Of a stretch of 64,000 nt of DNA, positions 1-9,984 are shown one piece after another. The stretch covers positions 124,001 through 188,000 of the forward strand of contig JAOALB010000051.1 of NCBI GenBank assembly GCA_025331125.1, written 5' to 3'. The first letter of the stretch is position 1. Every line of letters starts with the position of its first letter. Under the pieces are notes generated by a model. The model had not been told where the DNA came from. It made no database searches and saw only the letters and a list, made by a program, of their open reading frames with translations. Source of the DNA: Mycogone perniciosa. Taxonomy: Eukaryota > Ascomycota > Sordariomycetes > Hypocreales > Hypocreaceae. Position numbers and translations under genes: made by a program.

Positions 1-430
1 GAATCGCCAGAGACGAAGTGTGGCGATTACGCAACGTCGAGCAAGTGTATTGGTAGTTTTACCAGAAATGAGGTAACCGGCTCGTGTTTGCTTTGATGCC
101 TGATGAAGAAAACAAATCCTACATTTTTTATACTTCATTAGATAGTCGCAGCCATGGACCAGCCTCCGTTCCCAGGGGCTCCGTGCAGGCTTCCATGTAG
201 GGTGACGACAAGAGCCGGAATGCAATACTGATCTTAGAAACAAACACTACGGCTCAGCCTTGATTTCGGGGAGAGTACTCCGTATAAGGCTGGCCGGGTC
301 CGTAGTGTGGACGGAGACGTATAAGACTTAGTCCTCATCATTCTACTTCTTTACGGATACGCGGACAAACGATCTATTCGCCATCATAATAGCAATATCC
401 CTGCACAGTCGATATCATCGTTCTGAAGAA
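1..430. other. intergenic, upstream of EH/ZZ gene
   Basis: No convincing ORF, RNA gene or repeat is seen here. It is the presumed promoter and 5' leader of the plus-strand gene that starts at 431. Confidence 0.6.
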
Positions 431-2246
431 ATGGTATTCTTCTTCTTCGGTCCCACACCTGATTCATGGGCTGTCGGTAACGACCACTTTTCTCTCGCGT
501 GAGCAACATTCCGCTGGGATTTCTCAAGGTCAGAGTCGCTTGAACAAGAACGCTCATCTCACAACCGCCACAGCCAGAACCTCCCATCCCCGATCCAGAA
601 AGTATGGGATCAGCTAGGCAGCGCCTGTACAAACCAGAGTATGGCTGGGACCATGATCTCTTGGATCTCGTCATCCCTAGATGGATCATACGCCATCATG
701 ACCAAGCACGGCGAGCGTAAGTTTGTTGATATGCCATCAATGTTGCCTATCTCCGGTTGAGGCTAATCTGGTACTGGGATTCAAAGTCATGTCCAATCGC
801 CAGGATCTCCTCACCATTGCCTATCCTCAGCACCTGGTTGAGCACGTCGCCATATCCCCCCACGGTGGTCTCTTCATCCGCTTCGCCGACGGGAGCGTCC
901 AGCTGTCTTCACTACGAAACTTCCCCCCTGCTTTCCACAACCTGGGGCGGAATCACATCAACACCAATGTAACGGCACGCCAGCCGCATTCTCCTGTCCG
1001 CCGCGTCTTCTTCGGTGCAGACGGAGGCGTCATCATCAGTACGAATCATGGCCTGCTGTCCGATCGTCTTTCTGAACCTGTCAATGCCAGCATCCGAAGC
1101 CTCACACACAGTGACGTGTCGTCGGCAAGCTTCTCCTTGGGCAAGAATACCACCTTCTGTCCGTGGAACAGCCACTATCATGTCATCGAGGCGGAATCCG
1201 AGTTTGATACACCAAGATACCTACATCTGCTTCCACCAAATCAATTGCCGCGTGGGTTGGTTGAAAGCGCCCTCTCCAACCAATGGCCTCGTCCATCTTC
1301 CCTCCAAACGGCCGCAGGAGCGCCAGTGGCCTCCTGTTCCGTCATGTACCAGATGCCGCCCGAGTCGCGAGCCCTTTATGACGGAATATTCAACAGTAAC
1401 AGTGGCGGCAAGGCCTATCTGACTGGAATTGAAGCTGCTGCCATTTTCACACCAAGTGGGCTTAGACAAGCCGATCTATCCAGAATTTGGGAACAGGCAG
1501 ATTTGAATCAGGACGGAAGATTCAACAGGGAGGAATTTTTTCAAGCAATGCAACTGATCGAGCTTCAAACCGGAGGGAACCGTCTGCAACTTGGCAATCC
1601 CGACAGCAGACCTTCTTCATACAATGGCGAGGCGGAGTTCTTAAAAGCATACGCTTCGCATTATTTCCCCCCTCCACCTCAACATCATCCAACACCACCA
1701 CAGCACCCAGTTGTACAGCCGTACAACCCAGCGCCACCATTTTATCATGCGGCATCTGTTCAGCCATGGCAGGCCCACGTTGTCCGGGATACCAAGACGT
1801 TGGAGCTCTCAGCAGCCATGATATGCTCGGGGTGTGACGTTGGTTTTGGCCCAGATGATATCCTCTACCATTGCGAATCTTGCAAAGCTGGAACGTCGAG
1901 TTATTGCGAGAAGTGCCATGAATCCGGCAAGGAGTGTGAGCACAATGTACCCCGGGCAAAACTTGAACAGGGCAAGAAACTTCCAATCAAAGACAGAAAT
2001 GGAAACTTAGGCTTCGGGATAAAGTGTGATGGATGTAAAGCAAAAATCAGGACAGGTTCATTGCTTTGGTACTGTAGGAGATGCTTCGATCCGTACTTTT
2101 GCCAGGACTGCTGGCGCAGAAGCGACAAGCGATGCAAACATGCCTCGAAGGGTAAGATCACCCTAAAGTTGGTTGAAAAGGATCCCGAAGGAGATGAGGA
2201 CTGGGATGCCTTCTTTGAGGGAATAGGCGAAGTCCTGATAGGGTAG
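431..2246 (+). CDS. EH/EF-hand and tandem ZZ-type zinc-finger protein
   Basis: Model: exons 431-498, 574-716 and 787-2246, giving 556 residues. The introns at 499-573 and 717-786 have GTGAGC/CAG and GTAAGT/AAG borders, and both preserve the reading frame. The N-terminus MVFFFFGPTPDSW is joined to an uninterrupted conserved-looking frame, so the ATG at 723 inside the long ORF is in intron sequence and not the start. An EF-hand loop DLNQDGRFNREE lies near residue 310 in an EH-like helix pair. Two Cys-rich ZZ modules follow, at about residues 417-460 (CSGC...CESC...CEKC) and 483-525 (CDGC...CRRC...CQDC). A proline-rich linker separates the EF-hand from the zinc fingers. In known proteins ZZ and EH domains bind peptides. 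A scaffold role in trafficking or autophagy is inference, and I know no gene name. The model is well supported by phase, but the splice sites are not confirmed. Confidence 0.82.
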
Positions 2247-2807
2247 TCGGATATGCAGCTGTCCTAGAAGAACAAAGAAAGAAAGCGAATTTGGGCACCA
2301 TATTTGACCATGTGACGGGACAGGCTCTGATTGAGAGGGAGAGGCGAGATCGACCAGAGGCTTAATTCATTATATTCAGGTTGCTTGCGTGTAATTGCGT
2401 CGCTGCCAATCTCAAGACATGGCCCCTCCGTTTTTGCTAGTCGCCCATTGCGACAGCGCCCTCCAGTTCCCTCTGTAATAGTTTGATGCATTCATTCCTG
2501 CGGTACTGTATTTGCATTTCCCTGAAGGCTATTCCGACAAAAGACCCATTATTGATAGGGGGAGGTTCTGGATATTTGGCGAGAGGTAGCCAAAACCAAT
2601 GCGGTCGGTCGCATTGGATCGCCAGCCAAGCTGGATCATTGCTCAACCAGCTCGCGTTCGTATTAAGCACATCGAGAAGAGGCCCTCTTCGTGTGTCCGT
2701 CTGGTAACCTAGAGCGGCTGTCGCTGTTGACAGCGTCTGTTTATCGGGCCCGAAATCTGGTATAATGGTCGTTCGTTCGTTGAGGTCCGCGGCCACGACC
2801 TGCCCGC
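2247..2807. other. 3' flanks of two convergent genes, with a long unexplained open frame
   Basis: This is the space between the stop of the EH/ZZ gene and the stop of the Mrx7-like gene. On the minus strand a second frame is open from 2913 down to a TAG at 2437 (159 codons including the stop). It overlaps the last exon of the Mrx7-like gene in another frame and has no early ATG. See the finding on dual frames. Confidence 0.5.
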
Positions 2808-3229
2808 TCACTTTGTCGGCGGCTTGTCGGAGATATCGGTAGGTTTCCCTCTGAGCTGGTTCTTTAGCTCGCTGGTGAAATGCCTGAAGAAGCCCTGGCC
2901 TTGGCCTGACGGGTTAGGATCGGCTACGAACGATTCGTCAGTCTTTCTTCCTCCATTCTAGAATCATAGCCAACACGGCCTGCTGCGTCATACCTGTAGC
3001 TTCTCCAGGAGCAAGTGGCTCGTTCGGATCTCGCCCATGCTTTCTCTCATGAATAGCTCGATGGATGCGACCGACTGCGCGATGGAAGCCTGGCTGGCGG
3101 AGGATCTATAGCTGGGTCAGCACTAATAAAGTTATCTTCGCATTTGTGCGGGCTGACAGGACTCACGGCCTCGATAATCCTGTCCTCGAAGGCTTGAATA
3201 ACCCGAAGAGCATACCAATAAGGCGACAT
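2808..3229 (-). CDS. small conserved fungal protein, Mrx7 (MIOREX component 7)-like
   Basis: Model on the minus strand: exons 3229-3167, 3105-2994 and 2923-2808, giving 96 residues. The introns are 61 and 70 nt with GTGAGT/TAG and GTATGA/TAG borders and phases 0 and 1. The protein begins MSPYWYALRVIQAFEDR, followed by a QPGFHRAVGRIHRAIHE segment and an acidic-to-basic tail with FFRHFTSELKNQLRG. Short fungal proteins with an aromatic N-terminus, an SP-FHR-V-R-IH core and an F..EL..Q.RG tail are attached to mitochondrial ribosome-associated complexes in yeast (Mrx7). The assignment rests on memory of that pattern, so treat the name as tentative. The coding nature is well supported because two introns keep the frame and GC-rich third positions occur in the last exon. 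Confidence 0.65.
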
Positions 3230-3836
3230 GGCTTGAAGATGTAAATGCTGAAAGGTGGTATAATAGGTCGGAGTAGGAGTATCTAGTTGGATCGCATAGA
3301 TACAGAACCTGGAGGAGTGACGAATTATTTAGTGCTTAATAAGGCGTCCATATTACCCGAGTGGCTCAGGCTGCTCACAACCCTGCTAATGGATCTCTGC
3401 ACATGCACATCACCTTTGCAGAAAACTATCTCGTGCAGCTGATTAGAAAACGATGGTCTACGGAACTGAACGCAGTTTTACAATATATTCATCTTGGCGT
3501 AGTAATACTTTTTTTCTTCACAAATCTGTTGGATTCACACCTCACAATGAGGTTATACGTGGTATAAGTGTCTAGTGTCAATTGCCATGTTGGGATCCTG
3601 GAGTCTTGAGGAGGCACTATTAGAAAGCACTTTTTATTTTGCTACGCTCTATGTAGCTTCTTTGAGCGATGTAAACGCAGCTTGATATCTCTACCGCTAA
3701 CGCTGAAACTCATCTGGCAGCAAAGTTGACCAACTTTTCCCTGTGATTGCCATTGGGCTCCCACTGATTCAAAATCTCATTAACTTTTCCATGTACCCTA
3801 GCTAGCACCGGATTCCTGATGCTACTCAGACCCCAT
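3230..3836. other. intergenic
   Basis: No gene is seen. A 68-codon plus-strand frame at 3361-3567 has no protein-like features. The region is the promoter side of the Mrx7-like gene and the 3' side of the DUF1993 gene. Confidence 0.5.
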
Positions 3837-4358
3837 TTACTGCTGCTCGGTGATATACTCAGCAAGGAACGAGGTCTGGTAATCCCGCTTGCCCAGGGGC
3901 ACGCCCTCCTTGCGCAGGATGTTGTACGCGGTGCTGAGGTGGAAGAAGATGTTGGGCAAGCCGTAGCCGTTCGCGTAGCCAACACCAGGGAGCTGGACGG
4001 ACTTGCCAGGGCCCAGTCCGAGGGTAACGAGCTCGGTCTGGCGGCTGTTGATAGCCTCCTTGTCGGCCTTGGCGAGAAGCTCCTGGGTCCAGGCAATGCG
4101 GGCGTGGATGTCGGCGTAGGACTTGAGGTTGTTCTCAAGAGCAGTGGGCTCAGTGCCCGTCAGGCGGGCAAGCAGCTTGGAGCTGGTGTCTGTAACGACA
4201 TGGACCTGGAAGGTCAAGGGCAGCATGTCTGCGTGGATGCGGGCCTCGAGCAGGCTTGCGGCATTGGGAGCAGCCTCGCCCTTCTTAATGATGGTTGAGA
4301 GAGACTCGAGGGCCTTTCGGGCCAGAACAATGGTCGCGTCGTAGAGAGAGTAGCTCAT
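3837..4358 (-). CDS. DUF1993 family protein
   Basis: A single exon of 173 residues. The N-terminus MSYSLYDATIVLARKALESL, the central ARIHADMLPLTFQVHVVTD and LTGTEP segments, and the LPNIFFHLSTAYNILRKEGVPLGKRD tail region match the DUF1993 family of fungal and proteobacterial proteins, which are predicted to be all-helical and around 170 residues long. The length is therefore complete and the start agrees with family N-termini. No catalytic function is established for the family, although its fold resembles DinB-type four-helix bundles. It is flanked by about 600 nt and 1.1 kb of non-coding DNA, with no operon-like neighbours. The family call is confident and the function is unknown. Confidence 0.88.
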   Translation of the reverse strand: MSYSLYDATIVLARKALESLSTIIKKGEAAPNAASLLEARIHADMLPLTFQVHVVTDTSSKLLARLTGTEPTALENNLKSYADIHARIAWTQELLAKADKEAINSRQTELVTLGLGPGKSVQLPGVGYANGYGLPNIFFHLSTAYNILRKEGVPLGKRDYQTSFLAEYITEQQ

Positions 4359-5468
4359 GATGGGCAGTTTGGAGTAGTTGGATATGGATATGGGTTGAGT
4401 AATAGTAGTAATGAGTGAGGATGTCTCTTGAGTCTTGTCCTTTCAAACAGAGGGCGAATTCGTCTCTATATATAATATCCGAGTACCATGTACTCCGTAC
4501 TTCTACTAGTATTTACTCCTCACAGAAGCGATTCTCCTCCTCCTATTACCCCAACCCCACCTTCTCCTCGATATTGTCCATGAAACATCTCCACTCGGCT
4601 GCCGTGGCGCCCTTGAAGTGAACACAAAAATCAGAGCATTAGTAATGCAAAAATGAGTTGAGCCGATCTGCCGTTCCATCTGAAACAAGGGATTTTCTTG
4701 AGCCTGAGGCTGTGTCCTGATTCTGTGGGCCAAGGATGAAGCCAGCTTGCCAGCTATGTATCTTGAGGTATGGATTACGACGGGTCGGACGTTTAATCCG
4801 TATCAAAGCCAAGATGGGAACTACTATTACTATTAGGGAATCACCATCAAACACGTGGCACCATTTCCGCTTCACAATCAGAAGAATACCGGAAGTTGAA
4901 CTCACGCCTTTGACCTCAGCACCTTATTATTTCTCGGATTCTTCCATGGATTCTCACACGAAGAAAACGTGTTACGTACGCATCCTTCCATAACTTACAC
5001 GACCAACAACTGGTGGAACTATGGAACCCGATAATAATACGAGTGAATTGTGCCCCCCCATTGAGATAGGACAAAGTCTCAGCTCCCTTGGCAGAGCTGA
5101 CAAATCCAATTGTGCTTTCTAATCACGTTGCTTACCAACATAGGTGGCATCTTCTTGCCATGTCTTACCCGTCATGCCATGTGGCCTGAATCTGGCAAGG
5201 CCCGTCTGCTCTCAATCCTTCAGCTGATATTACTAGTCACACCAAAGGGTTGCTTGCTTGCTACTATTACTACTTACTACTAATACTTACTACCACTTGC
5301 TACTAATAACCCGTTGGTGGGTCCTCTGGAAACCAACTAAAAGGACTTTGCCTTTACTACTATTTGCTACTACTTGCGAAATAGATCAAACTAACTCGGT
5401 CCTTCAGATACTACTCCTGCTCGGAACCTATTCATCTGGGTATCGTATATCCAGTGAAATTACTGTTA
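4359..5468. other. intergenic, 1.1 kb
   Basis: No gene is recognised. It contains one copy of the dispersed element TACTCCGTAC at 4491-4500 and CTA/TACTA-rich low-complexity sequence at about 5255-5370. Short ORFs on both strands lack protein-like composition. Confidence 0.5.
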
Positions 5469-7152
5469 TTACAAACCCAACGTCATGTTAGCCCTCTGAA
5501 CCACAGCCCTCGCACCAGACAAGGCTGTTGAATCAACAGCCAGCCTCTCCAAGCCCATCGCCCGTAGTCCCTCCCCGTTTGCCCAACTGCGCAACATCTC
5601 CTCCGTGGGCCTGTCGAGATGCTTTGACTCGCCTTCACCGCCGGGAAAGTCGGGTCCCGGAGTGCCCTCTCTGAATGCCTGGCGCTGTCGTACCAGGTAC
5701 TGGGCATTGAGGTCAGTCACAGGACACACGGGGATGTAGAGCACGCTTGAGTCAGATTGTCCCCTATGAACCTTGTCGACGGCGTGGATAGCTGCAAAGT
5801 GGAGAAATTGTCAGCAATCCTTCGGAAAGAGGCTGGGGGAAGAGAGACGTACTATCACAATGCCATGCAACAAAATCGCCTGGCTTGACCTTCGGCATGG
5901 CGACCATGGTCCTCTCCAGCTCAAGATGGGGGTGAAGCTCATCATTGAGCTCCTGGCCTTGACCAAGAGGGGCTCCTTGCAACTCGCTGGTCATATCGGC
6001 CCCTCCGGTAAAGACCCAGTTCTTCTCATCGAGGAACCCAGGTCCCCTTTCGATGCTCAAGGGCTTGAAGAAGGGACGGAGGAGTGTATATGAGGTCGAC
6101 ATATGCACCAAAGGCAGGGCCTGCACGCCACAGTCAGTATTACTCCCTCAAAAGGAAGGGATATGGTTTGAGAAATACCAGCAAAGTCCCCTCCTGGGGG
6201 CCAGTGTTGCTCATGGATAGCCAACCTTGCCACATTCGGAATGCAGAACAAGCCCCAAGGCCGTCATATAAGTTATTTACCGCATCGATTCGTCCAGCAA
6301 CATCCCAAGGATCATACCTCTCCCAGTCGCCTTCGAAAACTTTATCATACACGCCGCCAAGACCATATCCATGTTTCTCCCAACGCTCAACGCTTCCACC
6401 GTCAATGTGAGGTCCCAGGGCAAACGCTGCATCTCCGGGTTGGCGGATTCGCAGCCTGTCGGCGTATGATAGTGGAATATCCAGGCAAATCTTAGCGGTT
6501 GGTGATGATACGTTCCAAAGCGAGGACATGAGATGTCTCTGAGCACGTAATAGTGAAGGGTGTGATCGGGCTTTGAGCTGTGGTTGCGACCAATACAGCT
6601 CGTATACTTGTGGGTCATGAGATGGGAATGCTAACAACCCGTTAGGGCATTTGAAGAAATCAGGAGATAGATGAAAGGGAATAAACCTCTGGTAAAAGGA
6701 TTCTTCTTCACATATTCTTCGATTTCGGCTTTGTATGCCCGGGCTTCCTGCTCCTCGATGACCCCCCGGATGACTACGGCACCTCGTTTCTTAATCTCAC
6801 TCTTTAGCATTTCCAGGCCGCTTTCGAGGTCTGTATATTCGACTTGCGGGATAACATCTGGTCCTTTCTGCGCAATCACTTCGTTTTCTTCTCTGAGTGC
6901 TCGCAGCAGCCTTGACCAACTATCCATGACTTTGTTCTCCCGACCCCTAACCAGTTCCAGTTTCAGTTGCCTGAAGCGATCTGGAAGAGGTGGTCGTTCA
7001 ACGCCTGACAGTGAGGAAAAGGCATCAGATATGTCGCCCACTCGTTTAGACGGCTTTTGGGCCTGCACGGTGGCCATGTGTCGACGTAAGGGCGGAAGGC
7101 TCCTTGGTATCTTGGTGAAGCCTGGTCGCAACATGTTGACACTAGCCATCAA
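5469..7152 (-). CDS. DUF1479 family 2-oxoglutarate/Fe(II) dioxygenase
   Basis: Four exons on the minus strand: 7152-6687, 6630-6179, 6120-5853 and 5791-5469, giving 502 residues. The introns are 56, 58, 61 and all keep phase (1, 0, 1). The metal-binding motif is GPHIDGG with H230 and D232. The distal ligand lies in WHCDTIHAVD, probably H398. This is the His-x-Asp...His triad of the Fe/2OG oxygenase fold as in the YbiU/DUF1479 family, and the overall length fits. The first residues (MMASVNMLRPGFTKIPRSL) are basic and hydroxylated with no acids, which suggests a mitochondrial presequence. The substrate is unknown; family members are annotated only as dioxygenases. The first intron has the uncommon donor GTTTAT. 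Confidence 0.88.
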
Positions 7153-8718
7153 ATATGCAAATATATGGTGAAGTCTATATCAACACAATAAGTTCACCGC
7201 GGCGATCCTTCAATCAAACAGAAAAACTATTAATCCAATGTGTGAAGCTGACATTTTTTGACTTTTATATGACGGATGAGCCGACGGGATTACTGCTTTT
7301 GGGAAGTCCGCACCCCACACCCCATCAGCCACCCTATCTCATCGATTTAACCCCGAGTTTGTCCCCAACAAGTAATCACGGCTGAGACTTTTGCTTGAGG
7401 ATGTGATATAATAGGGTAAATGGAGAGGAGTTTGAAGGTGTGGTTGCACCACGGCTAAATATGACGTGATGGGGTAGCATTTTGCTGATGAGGTCAACAA
7501 AGCCAAGGCCTGTTTCCCCGATGATGTAATTGAAGACTTGCGGAGTATAAGGTTCTGCGATCGTGACACTGTGCTAGCAGAGTACTTCGTAACACGAACA
7601 CATTCCACACTCCATTTACGTATCTAAGACGTCAATATTCCCACGGTGTGGTGGACGGAAATTGAATCTGGGTAGAACGCTGTGTTGGTGCTCGTTCCCA
7701 AAAAGATCGAGCCCTAGATCGAACAGTATGTACAAAGGCTAAATATCAAAGTAGCTGTTTTAATACTGCCATAGGCTGTGTCGAAACTGCGCTTCAAAAA
7801 CGCGACGATCTGGATGAACCAGATCACCGCCATAGCATATTAAATACATGAGAACTGCTACCATCAGGACGAGTGCTCACACCTGGTTACATGCATATAC
7901 GACAGTACTGCAGTATCACTGCAGTATCCTATCTTGATTACGACTTTCTACTTCGTACTTCATACATATGCTCATAAAACAATGGCTATATTCAGAGTTC
8001 TCAGTTGCAGAACTAAATGTATTTCAACAAAAGTGCCAGTGGCACTGCTGAGTCTTTCGGGCACTTCAACATGCATCACCGGATGAATGTGTTCCTTTCT
8101 TGACTCTATCGTGAGCTCCACCAGCGGACAACATTGAGACCGTGGATGCCATCACTAGATAGCATCATAGCTCTTCATCCTTCATGATAAGAATGGCTGG
8201 CCATGCCAACAAAACGCTACGATGGATCAGAATAGGTAATTCCGGTAAGAGAAACAGGGATATGGCAGGTGACGAGGATCACAAGGTACCGCCCAGGGTG
8301 ACCTTGTCTCAGTCCTCAGTTCAGGAAGCACAGATACAAACACGAAGTACGAAGTACATGTGCGGAGTAATATACACGCTCGAGATATGAATCCGGAGGT
8401 AATGGCCAGCATGTTTGCAAATTCCTGAAGCCATAAATAAACCTGCCTATTATTAGAATAATATCCACAGTCATGGTGATATCTTGGTGAGCTGAGCTTG
8501 GTGAAATCGACTCCATATCAATAACACACTCTTCTCTGTCATCAACCCCTCCGTTCAGCCCCGCCTCGGCCTTGGCTATATGTAATATCTCAACAACCTC
8601 AGAGACAACCATCACTATCCATCCATCTAACATCCAAACATCACTCCCCCAGGCTCATAAGCCAAGAAAACAACTGTACGATATACAATATATATAAAAA
8701 CCTCACAGTCGATCTATA
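7153..8718. other. divergent promoter region between DUF1479 gene and aldolase
   Basis: A 1.57 kb stretch with no credible gene. TATATAAAAA at 8691-8700 lies only 19 nt before the aldolase ATG, so transcription either starts very close to the ATG or uses another element. Two direct copies of CTGCAGTATC occur near 7908-7930. TACGAAGTAC elements lie around 8345-8360. Confidence 0.5.
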
Positions 8719-9522
8719 ATGGCACCGCCCAACACCCCCTCTCCAACTACAATCTACGTCTCCCTCCCCAAACTCGCCAAACTCATCGACCACTCCCTCC
8801 TTCACCCAACCCTCACAGACGCCGATAACCGCGCCGGACCCCTCCTCTCGCGCGAATACAATGTCGCCTCCGCCTGCGTAAAACCCTACTCCATTCCCCT
8901 CGCCAAGGAAATCCTCTCCGGCTCCTCCGTGCTCATCTGCGCCGTCATCGGCTTTCCTCACGGCAACTCCACTACCACTATGAAGGTCCACGAAGCCGTG
9001 AACGCCATCTCATCTGGCGCGCAAGAAATCGACATGGTAATCAACATAGGCAAAGCCCTAAGCGGAGAGTGGCACTACGTGGAGGACGAAATCAACTCCG
9101 TGAATCGCGTCGTCACCGCAAGCGGAGCGATACTAAAAGTCATTTTCGAGAACGACTATCTAGACGACGAGCATATAGTCCAGTTGTGTCAGATATGCAC
9201 CAAGCTGGGTGTGGCGTTTGTCAAGACGAGCACGGGATATGGGTTTGTGAAGCAGCCCAACGGCATGTTCAGCTACCAGGGCGCGACGCCGCATCATCTC
9301 AAGCTGATGAGGAAGCATTCTGGCCCAGAGGTGCAGATCAAGGCAGCGGGAGGTGTGAGGACGTTGGAGGAGTTTCTGTATGTCATGTCACTTGGTATCA
9401 CGAGGGTCGGTGCGAGCGCCACAAAGGCCATTCTCGAAGAGGCCAAGGCGAGAGGTATAGGCGAAACTGAAGTCGAAGTCGAGGTCAAAGTGCCAGAGGA
9501 GCCCCAAGGTGGTGCATATTAA
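8719..9522 (+). CDS. deoC: deoxyribose-phosphate aldolase (DeoC/DERA)
   Basis: A single exon of 267 residues. It should catalyse reversible cleavage of 2-deoxyribose 5-phosphate to glyceraldehyde 3-phosphate and acetaldehyde in deoxynucleoside catabolism, probably in the cytosol. The class I aldolase signature FVKTSTGYG carries the Schiff-base lysine K169. The proton-relay partners are in EIDMVIN (D105) and IKAAGGVRT (K208), so all catalytic residues are present. The LIDHSLLHPT N-terminus and VIGFPHG segment are also family-typical. The C-terminal tail (EVEVEVKVPEEPQGG) is a charged extension beyond the TIM barrel. Codon use in the first third is strongly C-ending. No pathway neighbours are nearby. 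Confidence 0.95.
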   Translation: MAPPNTPSPTTIYVSLPKLAKLIDHSLLHPTLTDADNRAGPLLSREYNVASACVKPYSIPLAKEILSGSSVLICAVIGFPHGNSTTTMKVHEAVNAISSGAQEIDMVINIGKALSGEWHYVEDEINSVNRVVTASGAILKVIFENDYLDDEHIVQLCQICTKLGVAFVKTSTGYGFVKQPNGMFSYQGATPHHLKLMRKHSGPEVQIKAAGGVRTLEEFLYVMSLGITRVGASATKAILEEAKARGIGETEVEVEVKVPEEPQGGAY

Positions 9523-9984
9523 CTTAATTGATGATTATGAACACAGTACTATGAAGTTGGGAACATCGAAGTGAACAACAACATACAGAATCAAAGAAAC
9601 AGCATCGAAACTCTACATATGCCTTATGCATGACTTCATATCGTTTTCTGTCATTACCACTGTAGGTAAAACTCCAAAACTACCCAAAAAGAAACGAGAA
9701 GCTCAAGTGATAATAAAAAAGTAATAGGTCGCCAACCGTGTTCCGTTTTTAACATCCCCTCCCTATCAACACCATAATGTCCATGCGCTAAGTCTTTCTT
9801 CTCTCCATTCATAAGAATACCGGTGTTGTACAATCAAAGACACGCTTTCGTCAAAACAAGCATCGTATAAAAACCCCTCTGCGCCACCGCGAGGGCTAGG
9901 CGGTAGTGGATATTCTTCATCCAATTCTTCCTTTTCTTCCTCTTGTATGGGGAGTCTGTCGCTCTGGCGCCTCGGCCGAGTTCC
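9523..9984. other. convergent 3' region
   Basis: No gene is seen. This is the shared 3' space between the plus-strand aldolase and the minus-strand ApsB/Mto1 gene. Confidence 0.5.

Noticed and set aside
384..689. 101-codon minus-strand ORF
   Set aside because: It lies over exons 1-2 of the plus-strand EH/ZZ gene, whose splice phases and sequence are convincing. The antisense frame has no protein-like features.
723..786. N-terminus of the long ORF starting at 723
   Set aside because: This stretch is intron 2 of the EH/ZZ gene (GTAAGT at 717, AG at 785-786).
3361..3567. 68-codon ORF in intergenic DNA
   Set aside because: Short, no start context, and composition not protein-like.
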